Positions 28,430 through 36,403 of a stretch of DNA of 64,000 bases are shown here, one piece after another. The DNA lies in the NCBI RefSeq assembly GCF_000513475.1, contig NC_023003.1, positions 868,001-932,000 on the forward strand, written 5' to 3'. Under the pieces are notes generated by a model, which was not told where the DNA came from, did no database searches, and was given only the letters and a program-made list of their open reading frames with translations. Origin of the DNA: Candidatus Babela massiliensis. GTDB lineage: Bacteria; Babelota; Babeliae; Babelales; Babelaceae. The position numbers and the translations under genes were made by a program. Every line of letters begins with the position of its first letter. Positions within the stretch are counted from its first letter, which is position 1.

Positions 28430-30328
28430 TTATTTAAAAAGAACTAGAGTAACGTTATTTTTAGGGTCTTTTATATGAAAGCAGAAGTGATTTTCTTTAA
28501 AGTTAGTTGTCTGGTATAGATTATATTGACTATAGTATAAATCTTTTAAAAAAAATTTTTTGCTTTTTAAATCTTTATCTATTTCACTACTTACTGAATC
28601 TATAAAACTTGCTAGTGTGCTATCTGTAGATTGCATTAAGGTTCTCATTTTTTCAAATCCTCTATGATAGCAAAGTCCATCTTGACCATAACAATTAACA
28701 AATAATACATTTTGTGAGCTTCCATTTGGATATATAATCATACCTAATGTAGAATATACCGTATCTTGAGTGTTAAAAGTCTTATTTTTCCTTATTGTTT
28801 GGTTTCCATACTTTTTAATTAACATGTCTGCTATTGGACAATAGGTATGATACAATATTGAATTATAATCTTTATCTTGAGTAAAATTAGAATCAAACCA
28901 TCTTGTAATTCTTTGATCATATTCAGGCTCTTCAAAAGTTTCTTTAACTTCTGGTTTAGAAATTTTGGGATTATCATTTATTGTACTTGATATACCTGGT
29001 TTTTGTAATTCTCTTCTATGCGGTCTTCTTCTGGTCTTTTTACTTTTTTTACATGTTGAGCTATCTAAATTTTGCTTTCTATTATTTATTATAAAATCTA
29101 ACCAACTGTTTTCATTATTTGAAGTCTCAATAATTGGTTTTTCAGCTTGTAAGTCAATGTAGTTTTCTAAAAACTTTAAGAATTCCTTGTTATTGCTATC
29201 TATAGTCAATGGTAGATTACAATTACGAAGATTTAGAGGTTTTGATAGCCTGACGTACATATAAGCCTTTAAAAATTCTCTTGGATTGGATATCGATATA
29301 TCTTTTATAATAAAGTTTCTAAGTTCTATTATTTTTTTATAAGTAGATTCAGATTCTTTTTCATACTGCTCAAAATCTTTAATGATGAGATTTATAAAAG
29401 AATTAATTACTTGACTTTGAGTTTTATTAAACGGCTTATAAAATTCACTGTCTTCTTTTTTTAGATTATCTAATAATTTTACTAGTTGGCCACATTTTTT
29501 AAAAAACGTAACAAAATTAGGAATTAACTTTTTTACTATACTATTTAAGCCTCCTCTTTCAAGCCATTTTTCTAAGAAATCTGTAAAACTATTATCTTGA
29601 ATAGATTCTAAAGCTTCTTTTTCAATATCTGCAGCAGATATAAACATGTTATGATCAGAGCAATTATAAAGTAAAGATATTATTCCTTGAGGAATCAAAT
29701 TATTACTAATAAGATAAGTATTAATAATAGCTCGACCATACCTATGTATTTCATTATTTGTAATTATACCTATTTCAGGATTATTTGAATGTAATTCTAA
29801 TTGCTTGTGTAAGAAGTTATAATATTCTACATTTTCATAATAACAATGCGAACTAGGACTTCTTTTAGTTACATATTTTAGGACAAAAGCTTGGGCTTCA
29901 GGGGTATACAAACGAACACCATGCTCATATTTTGGTTGATTATCCGAGTTAGTTGGTTCAATATGATAACCCTGATCTTTTACCATTTCTGAAGTTTCTA
30001 ATAGATCCATATCAGTGGTCATTAAATATGATACCAAATGATCCCCAGATGTTTCTATTAACTTACGAGATACGGGCTCCAAAAATCTTAATAAATGTAC
30101 TATTGTTTTTTGATATAACAGTATATTCGCAACATAAGCTAATTTTGCAATTTCTGACATATTTTCTATGCTTAATTCTTCTAATTTTTCTTTTAAAGAA
30201 CTAAAACCTACGTTTTTTTGTTCATTTTTTATACTTTTGTTCATAGAATAACTACTATTTTCTATAAAACATATAAATAACAATAGTAGTGTCAAAAATT
30301 TATTTATATTTTTTTTCATTTTTTTCAT
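28430..30328 (-). CDS. Array protein 2 of 6: secreted, unknown C-terminal domain, RRPH motif
   Basis: A 632-aa paralogue of its neighbours. It has a signal peptide ending SSYSM (about 25-29), the N-terminal family motif VANILLYQKTIVHLLRFLEP, and LYTPEAQAF. The linker contains KKTRRRPHRREL near residue 434. The C-terminal domain holds RITRWF, SILYHTYCPIADMLIKKYG, NVLFVNCYG, CYHRGFE and a final NNVTLVLFK. The segment after YHRGF is longer and more divergent than in copies 1, 3 and 4. It starts 16 bp after array protein 3 ends. Function unknown. Confidence 0.7.
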   Translation of the reverse strand: MKKMKKNINKFLTLLLLFICFIENSSYSMNKSIKNEQKNVGFSSLKEKLEELSIENMSEIAKLAYVANILLYQKTIVHLLRFLEPVSRKLIETSGDHLVSYLMTTDMDLLETSEMVKDQGYHIEPTNSDNQPKYEHGVRLYTPEAQAFVLKYVTKRSPSSHCYYENVEYYNFLHKQLELHSNNPEIGIITNNEIHRYGRAIINTYLISNNLIPQGIISLLYNCSDHNMFISAADIEKEALESIQDNSFTDFLEKWLERGGLNSIVKKLIPNFVTFFKKCGQLVKLLDNLKKEDSEFYKPFNKTQSQVINSFINLIIKDFEQYEKESESTYKKIIELRNFIIKDISISNPREFLKAYMYVRLSKPLNLRNCNLPLTIDSNNKEFLKFLENYIDLQAEKPIIETSNNENSWLDFIINNRKQNLDSSTCKKSKKTRRRPHRRELQKPGISSTINDNPKISKPEVKETFEEPEYDQRITRWFDSNFTQDKDYNSILYHTYCPIADMLIKKYGNQTIRKNKTFNTQDTVYSTLGMIIYPNGSSQNVLFVNCYGQDGLCYHRGFEKMRTLMQSTDSTLASFIDSVSSEIDKDLKSKKFFLKDLYYSQYNLYQTTNFKENHFCFHIKDPKNNVTLVLFK

Positions 30329-30344
30329 TCCACGTATAATTGTA

Positions 30345-32237
30345 TTATTTAAATAATATTAAAGTGACGTTATTTTTTATATCGTCAACATATAGGCAAA
30401 AGTTATTTTCTTTGAAATTTCTTATGCTATAGAGATTATAAATATCATAAAAGTTATTTAAGTTAATTTTTCTTTCTTCTAATATATCTTCTTCTATTGA
30501 TTTAACTTGTTCGCTTGGAGTAGGGAAATTAAACTCAATTTCACTAAATATTTCTTGTCCATTTTTAGTCTCTATTCCTCTATGGTATAAAATATCATTT
30601 TTATCGTAGCAATTAACAAATACAGCATGTTGAGTTTGTCCATTTGGATACTTAATTATACCTTGAAGATAGTAAGCATTATCTTGAGTATTATTAATTT
30701 TGTTTGGCCTTATTTTTACTTTTCCATATTTTTTGACAAACAGATCGATAATAGGGCAGTAAGTATGATATAAAATAGAACTTTGTTCTTGATTTTTGAT
30801 ATAACTATGAGTAAACCATTTAAGTATTCTATCTGCATACTTTGGAATATCAAATAAACGGTTGTTTAAATTATTTATGGTTTTTATTGTTGTATTTTCT
30901 TGTTCTTCTTCAGCCTCTAGCTCTTCTGTATTTGTTTGTTGATTTCTATGCGGTCTATGTCTAGATTTTTTATTTTTTTTCTTAATCGATACTTTTTGAA
31001 CAGGTTTATTTTGGGTTAAAAAGTCAAGCCAATTTTCGTTTTCTAATTCTTTATTGCTACTTTCAGGCTCTATTTTAATATTTAGACAATTTTTGATAAA
31101 ATTTAATAAACTTTTACTGTTTTCTTCTATACTATTTGGAAGACATGTTGCTGTTCTGACTGCCAGTAATACATGATTGCAATATTTGTCATAAGATAAA
31201 GAATTTTGCTTTTTAAGAGCTTTTATTGCTAAAGGTCTAAGTGTAATTATTTTTTTATATAGTTCCTCATAATCTTTTTCCCTTACCTTTATTTCGTTTA
31301 TAATTGCGTTTATAAAAGTATTAAGTAGCATGCTTTCTTTTTTACTATATGGTCTATATATATTTCTGTCTTCTGTTTCAAAGGTATTTATCAATTTTAG
31401 TAGTTGATTAACTTTCTTTAAAAAAGGTACAAAATTAGGCATAAGGTTTTGTACTATTTCTTGTAAATCAGATAATTCTAACCATTTTTGAAAAAATTCA
31501 ATGAAGTTTTTTTGATTAATAGCATTGATAGCTCTTATATGCATCAATTTTGATGAACGTAAATCATTTTCTAAATTTGCTATTAAACCAGCAAGTCCTT
31601 GAAAGACAAAAGAATTGTTAGGATCTAAGGATGTATAAATAAAATTTTTACCATATGATTGTAGTTTTTCATTTATTACTAATATTAAATCTTTATCTGA
31701 GCTTGAATTTAGCATAAGAATATTTAGATTATTGTATACTTCTAACGATTCTTCAGCATCGAATGTTTTACCAGTTTGCTTCCATGCATCCTTAAGAATA
31801 AGGGCTTGAGCTTCAGGTGATGTTATATAGTATTCTACATAATCTTTATCTTTATCTGATTCTTCAGATTCTATTTTTATTGGAAATTTTTTCTTGGCTT
31901 CTTGCATCTCTTGAAGAGTTTTGATTGAACTTTCACCACTTATATTAAATGAAAATTTTATTTTTTTTCTTTCAAAATTAGTATCAATAAGTTTTTCAGT
32001 TATAGGAATACAACTTTTTAGAAGATGTATTACTGCCTTTTGATATAGAATTAAATTTGCAATTACATACAGCTTATGTATTTCACTAACATTATTTATA
32101 CCTAATTCTTGAAGTTTTTCTCTTTCTTGCTGATTAGTTGTTTTATCTTTTTTCATAGAATTACAATAATCAACGTTTAATATAAGCGAAGTTATGATTA
32201 ATAATAATTTATAAAATTTATTAGTATTTTTTTTCAT
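30345..32237 (-). CDS. Array protein 3 of 6: secreted, unknown C-terminal domain, RRPH-like motif
   Basis: A 630-aa family member. The signal peptide ends DYCNSM. The N-terminal helical domain has VIANLILYQKAVIHLLKS and TSPEAQALIL. Near residue 427 is a basic stretch KKKNKKSRHRPHRNQ, a slight variant of the RRPH motif (RHRPHR). The C-terminal domain has RILKWF, SILYHTYCPIIDLFVKKYG, HAVFVNCYD, LYHRGIE and NNVTLILFK. It starts 18 bp after array protein 4 ends. Function unknown. Confidence 0.7.
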   Translation of the reverse strand: MKKNTNKFYKLLLIITSLILNVDYCNSMKKDKTTNQQEREKLQELGINNVSEIHKLYVIANLILYQKAVIHLLKSCIPITEKLIDTNFERKKIKFSFNISGESSIKTLQEMQEAKKKFPIKIESEESDKDKDYVEYYITSPEAQALILKDAWKQTGKTFDAEESLEVYNNLNILMLNSSSDKDLILVINEKLQSYGKNFIYTSLDPNNSFVFQGLAGLIANLENDLRSSKLMHIRAINAINQKNFIEFFQKWLELSDLQEIVQNLMPNFVPFLKKVNQLLKLINTFETEDRNIYRPYSKKESMLLNTFINAIINEIKVREKDYEELYKKIITLRPLAIKALKKQNSLSYDKYCNHVLLAVRTATCLPNSIEENSKSLLNFIKNCLNIKIEPESSNKELENENWLDFLTQNKPVQKVSIKKKNKKSRHRPHRNQQTNTEELEAEEEQENTTIKTINNLNNRLFDIPKYADRILKWFTHSYIKNQEQSSILYHTYCPIIDLFVKKYGKVKIRPNKINNTQDNAYYLQGIIKYPNGQTQHAVFVNCYDKNDILYHRGIETKNGQEIFSEIEFNFPTPSEQVKSIEEDILEERKINLNNFYDIYNLYSIRNFKENNFCLYVDDIKNNVTLILFK

Positions 32238-32255
32238 TTTTTTATTCCGTAGCTT

Positions 32256-34232
32256 TTATTTAAATAATATTAAAGTTGCGTTATTTTGATTATCTTTTAC
32301 ATATATACATAGTTCATTTTCTTCAAAAGATGTATCATGATATATCTTTTTGTAATCCTCTTTGAATATAAACCTTCTACGGTTTAGATTTTGTGTTATA
32401 TTTGAAAGTGGAATATTAAAGCTTATATCTTTATTGGCCAATTGCTGGTATATTTCTTGGCTATTGTTAGTTTCTATTCCTCTATGATATAGAGTTCCAT
32501 TTTTGTCATAGCAATTGACAAATACTGCGCTTTGAACATTTCCATTTGGATACTTTACTAATCCCAAAAGATAGTATGCTTTATCTTGATTGTTAGTTGT
32601 TCGGTTAATTCTTAGTTTTACTTTTCCGTACTTTTTAATTATGAGATCAACAATAGGACAATAGGTATGATATAATATTGAATAATAATTTTTGTCCTTT
32701 ACAGAATCTTTATCAAACCATTCAAGTATTCTTGAAGCATATTTAGGAACTTCGTAATATAGATCTTCTATATTAAATTTATTTACTTCTTGAGTATTAC
32801 TGGTACTATCTTCTAATTCTTCTTCAGATTTTACGTTTTGTTTTTTATGAGGTCTTCTTCGAGAACTTTTCTTTTTCTTTTGTTTTTGTATATTACCTTT
32901 TGATTTATTATTCTTTGTTAAAAAATCTAACCAATTATCCTGAATGGGTGCATTGTTTGCTTGAGTCTCAGATTGTGTATTTATTTTTATATTTAAAAAA
33001 TGGTTGAAAATTTGTTTAAACTCTTCATTATTATCTTCAATAGAGCTTGGTAATGTTTTAGATTTTTTATCTGGAGTTCCAGAAGAAAATCTAATTGCTG
33101 TATAGCTGCTATTACAATCTGATTTAGTTTTATTATCACAATATTTTATTATATCATCTTTTAAATTCATTACATTTTCATATAACTTTTCATAATCTTT
33201 TTGATTGCCTTCAAACTGAGTAATTAACTTTTTAATTGAATTATTTATATAGATGCTAGTGTTGATATCAAAAGGCTTATGCCCTTGAAATTCTGTTTTT
33301 ATAATGAGATGTTTCATTAATCTAGATAATTTATTAAATTCTGTTAATAGAGGTATAAAATCAGGTATAGTGTTTTTGATTTGATCTTTGATATTGATTT
33401 TATCTAAAATTCTTTCTATAAATTCAGCAAAAGTTCCATTTTTAAGTGCACTTTCTTCATCATTTAATATATCTTCTAATTCTTTTTCTTTAATGCTATC
33501 GTCAGTAACGGTTAAATAGAAATAGAAGTTAGCTATTATATTTATATATCCGTAATTTAAAAATAAATTTTTTGACAGTAGTCTATATAAGATTATCTTC
33601 AAATAGCGATGTATTTCGTTATTCATAATAGCTTTAATTGTATAATCTTTATTTAAATTATAAAGATTGTTCCAATAATAATAATTATTTAATTGTTCTT
33701 TGATTAGATCTGAATCTAGAACATCTCTTTCTGTAAGACATTTAAAAAGAGAAGAAATCTGTTCAGGTGTTTCAAGTATAACTGTTTCTACATTTGGTAA
33801 GTCCACTAAAGCTTTAGCTTCTTCTATATCTTCTTCTGTTCTTAGTACTTTGATACCTTTATCTTTAAATTTTTCCTCATGTTTAGCAGATACAGTTTTT
33901 AGTGTTTGAAAGATATAGGCAGTAATTTTAATATCTTGGCTTGAATGATCTATTAACTGGCTAGATATAGGTTCTAAGAATTTTAAAGTATTAATTATAC
34001 ATTTTTGATAAAATAATAGATTTAAAATTAAATTCAGATGATTACTGCTAGGGATATTTTCTAGTCCTAATCCTTTTAATTTCTCTTCAATATTTTTCAT
34101 TACTTTGGTTTTTATATCATCTAATCTATTTGTTTTTGTCATGGAGTAATTAATATTAAAATTAAGGATACTCAACATTAGTAATATAGATTTTAAAAAT
34201 CTATTTATAATTTTAACGTCCATATTATTCAC
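32256..34232 (-). CDS. Array protein 4 of 6: secreted, unknown C-terminal domain, RRPH motif
   Basis: A 658-aa family member and first gene of the four-gene operon 34232-26619. The signal region is about residues 10-31, ending NINYSM. The N-terminal motif is LILNLLFYQKCIINTLKFLEP; TPEQISSLF replaces TPEAQAF. The basic stretch KKKKSSRRRPHKKQ lies near residue 457. The C-terminal domain contains RILEWF, SILYHTYCPIVDLIIKKYG, SAVFVNCYD, LYHRGIE and NNATLILFK. Its upstream promoter shares a 19-nt element with that of array protein 6. Function unknown. Confidence 0.7.
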   Translation of the reverse strand: MNNMDVKIINRFLKSILLMLSILNFNINYSMTKTNRLDDIKTKVMKNIEEKLKGLGLENIPSSNHLNLILNLLFYQKCIINTLKFLEPISSQLIDHSSQDIKITAYIFQTLKTVSAKHEEKFKDKGIKVLRTEEDIEEAKALVDLPNVETVILETPEQISSLFKCLTERDVLDSDLIKEQLNNYYYWNNLYNLNKDYTIKAIMNNEIHRYLKIILYRLLSKNLFLNYGYINIIANFYFYLTVTDDSIKEKELEDILNDEESALKNGTFAEFIERILDKINIKDQIKNTIPDFIPLLTEFNKLSRLMKHLIIKTEFQGHKPFDINTSIYINNSIKKLITQFEGNQKDYEKLYENVMNLKDDIIKYCDNKTKSDCNSSYTAIRFSSGTPDKKSKTLPSSIEDNNEEFKQIFNHFLNIKINTQSETQANNAPIQDNWLDFLTKNNKSKGNIQKQKKKKSSRRRPHKKQNVKSEEELEDSTSNTQEVNKFNIEDLYYEVPKYASRILEWFDKDSVKDKNYYSILYHTYCPIVDLIIKKYGKVKLRINRTTNNQDKAYYLLGLVKYPNGNVQSAVFVNCYDKNGTLYHRGIETNNSQEIYQQLANKDISFNIPLSNITQNLNRRRFIFKEDYKKIYHDTSFEENELCIYVKDNQNNATLILFK

Positions 34233-34266
34233 CTAAAATATTTATTTAAATTTAAAATCGTCTTTA

Positions 34267-34311
34267 TACTATAATTTTACAATTTATTTTTCAAATTGTA
34301 AAATTATAGTA
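34267..34311. repeat. 19-bp perfect inverted repeat at the array promoter
   Basis: Arms 34267-34285 and 34293-34311 are exact complements with a 7-nt centre. The repeat covers the presumed -35/-10 region of the four-gene array operon and also lies about 40 bp beyond the stop of array protein 5. It could be an operator, an AT-rich terminator, or both. Confidence 0.6.
34268..34303 (-). promoter_or_regulatory. Array promoter, copy upstream of array protein 4
   Basis: Minus strand: TTTTACAATTTGAAAAATA (34303-34285), 11 bases, then TATAGT (34273-34268). The same 19 bases and the same spacing to TATAGT occur upstream of array protein 6 (38398-38363). Confidence 0.5.
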
Positions 34312-34348
34312 ATTTTTATAATATTTGATGGCTATGTGCTTAGTTTTC

Positions 34349-36313
34349 TTAAGAGAGTAGATCCCAATTCTTAATCAATATAAGCTCTACTTGATTTATT
34401 GGATCTTTAATTAGAATGATATTATTATTTTCTTGATATTCTTGTTCTCTGTATATATTATCGTTTATTTTTATAATTAATTTTTTAGTTTTTAATTTTT
34501 TAAACAGATTTTTTTTATTATTTGTGGAAATAAAAAGCACTATATCTTTTAAAAATCCTCTATGATAACATAATTTATCGAGTGAGCTACAAGTATGATC
34601 AAATCTTACATTAATATTATCACCATGCTGAGTTTTGATTATCCCTAACATATAATATCGTATGTCTGATCTTTGATCTTTATTAATAAAAGTCTCTTGT
34701 CTACCGTACTTTTGAACAAATAGATCAACTAAAGGCGAATAGGTATGATATAAAATAGATTTATTATGTTCTGTATCTTTATCATTTAATAGTTCTTCTT
34801 GAGTAAACTCTTTATAAAGCCATTGTATTATTCTTGAATCATATATAGGTTGAAATTTGTAAAATTCTTCATCAAGATACTTTTGGTGTTCTTGCTCTAT
34901 CTTAATTTGTTCTAAACGTTCTTGTTCTATCTTTTCTTGTCTTAAACTTTCTTGTAGAATTTGTTCTTGTTTGATTTTCTCTTGATGAAGTTTCTCTAGC
35001 TTTTTTCTTTCAACTTTAGCAGCTATTTTTTTAGAGCGCTTTAATTGCTCTTGTTTTGCTTTAGTTAATTGCTTACTACTTATCTGTATACTTTTTTTAT
35101 TTTGGTTTTTGTTTAAACCTTCTTTTTTTTCTTGAACACTTGGTGCCTCAGGATTTTTTAATCCTAAAATACTTTCATTCATTTTTATAAAATCAGGATT
35201 ATTATCATCTATACTTGAAGGCAAATCAGAATAGCAAAAGTTATCAAAGTTTAATAAAAATTTCGTTATTATCTTTTTGTATTGAGATTTTTCTTTTACA
35301 TTTAGTTTACTATTTTTTACTATATAAGTTGCCAAATCCATTATGTCTTTGTATAGTTGATCTAGTTCACTTTGACGCTCTTGAAATATTGCTATAGTAC
35401 TTACTATTTGATCACGTAATTCTGATATATGCTCTATTTTTTGTGATGAATTTGATTTAGAAATAGATTTAAATCTAATATGGATATCGTTTGTTTTTTT
35501 GCATATTTCTAATAGTTCGGGCATAATTTTATCTATGTCACTAATTAAGTCAGCTTTTGTTAGCCATTTTTCTATAAGTTCATAACTATTATTATTGCTG
35601 TGAGCAATTTCGGCTTTTTCTCTTAAGCATTCCTGACAACATATACTATCAGTATTGGGTTGATGATCTTTTTGCATTAATAATATCTTATCCGGATCTA
35701 TATATAGAATTAACTCAATTAATGGAGCTGTAAAGGCATTATAATATCCCAAAGTATTTGATGCTATTAACTTGTAAAAGTAATTTTTAAAATCTTTTGC
35801 CATACAAATCAAAGTTTCATCTGTATTACTTTTAATCAAACGATTTAAATATTCTATAGTTTCTAAGGTTATATTATTTCCTACTTCAAAGTTGTTAGTA
35901 CTTTCTATTTTTTTGATTTTTTGTTTAAGATAGTCATGAAGTACCTTTGTACAATTTGATTCTATAGGAATTACTATTTTGTCTGAATTAGTAACTGCTG
36001 TAGAGCTTTCTCTTGAGTATACTATTTCTTTATCACTAGAGGTATCGATTATTTCCTGAAATAAAGGTAAAGTCCATCTTAAAGCGTTTAATTGTAGTTT
36101 TTGATAAAATAGAAGATTTGCAATAACTGTAAGTTTCTGCAAATTAATATCATTGATTCCTGCTTTTTTTAATTTAACAAATGCTGCTAGATGTTGAGTG
36201 TTTTTAATTATATTTTCTACTCTCTGCATAGAATAAATGTTATTTATAGGAGCGAAAATAATAATGGCCCATAAAACCCATATGCTCTTGTTATAGAATT
36301 TATTTATTTTCAT
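34349..36313 (-). CDS. Array protein 5 of 6: secreted, coiled-coil linker subtype
   Basis: A 654-aa family member of a second subtype shared with array protein 6. The signal peptide ends NNIYSM (about 24-29). The N-terminal motif VIANLLFYQKLQLNALRW and LPSSIDDNN are as in the others. In place of the RRPH stretch, a long charged helix follows KRSKKIAAKVERKKLEKL (about 425-490, rich in QEKI/QERL heptads), predicted to be a coiled coil. The C-terminal domain has RIIQWL, SILYHTYSPLVDLFVQKYG, DIRYYMLGIIK, CYHRGF and INQVELILIK. It stands as its own unit, 116 bp upstream of array protein 4. Function unknown. Confidence 0.7.
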   Translation of the reverse strand: MKINKFYNKSIWVLWAIIIFAPINNIYSMQRVENIIKNTQHLAAFVKLKKAGINDINLQKLTVIANLLFYQKLQLNALRWTLPLFQEIIDTSSDKEIVYSRESSTAVTNSDKIVIPIESNCTKVLHDYLKQKIKKIESTNNFEVGNNITLETIEYLNRLIKSNTDETLICMAKDFKNYFYKLIASNTLGYYNAFTAPLIELILYIDPDKILLMQKDHQPNTDSICCQECLREKAEIAHSNNNSYELIEKWLTKADLISDIDKIMPELLEICKKTNDIHIRFKSISKSNSSQKIEHISELRDQIVSTIAIFQERQSELDQLYKDIMDLATYIVKNSKLNVKEKSQYKKIITKFLLNFDNFCYSDLPSSIDDNNPDFIKMNESILGLKNPEAPSVQEKKEGLNKNQNKKSIQISSKQLTKAKQEQLKRSKKIAAKVERKKLEKLHQEKIKQEQILQESLRQEKIEQERLEQIKIEQEHQKYLDEEFYKFQPIYDSRIIQWLYKEFTQEELLNDKDTEHNKSILYHTYSPLVDLFVQKYGRQETFINKDQRSDIRYYMLGIIKTQHGDNINVRFDHTCSSLDKLCYHRGFLKDIVLFISTNNKKNLFKKLKTKKLIIKINDNIYREQEYQENNNIILIKDPINQVELILIKNWDLLS

Positions 36314-36371
36314 TTATGTTCCTTTAAATTACTTATTATTAAATAACTTTAAGATGTTGATGGATCTTATA

Positions 36372-36394
36372 GGTCAAGCAAATAATGCTTGACC
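36372..36394. terminator. Hairpin after array protein 6
   Basis: 9-bp arms ggtcaagca and tgcttgacc with a 5-nt loop, 10 bases beyond the stop of array protein 6. There is no good T-run on the minus strand, so termination may be weak. Confidence 0.45.
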
Positions 36395-36403
36395 ATTTAT
36401 ATT

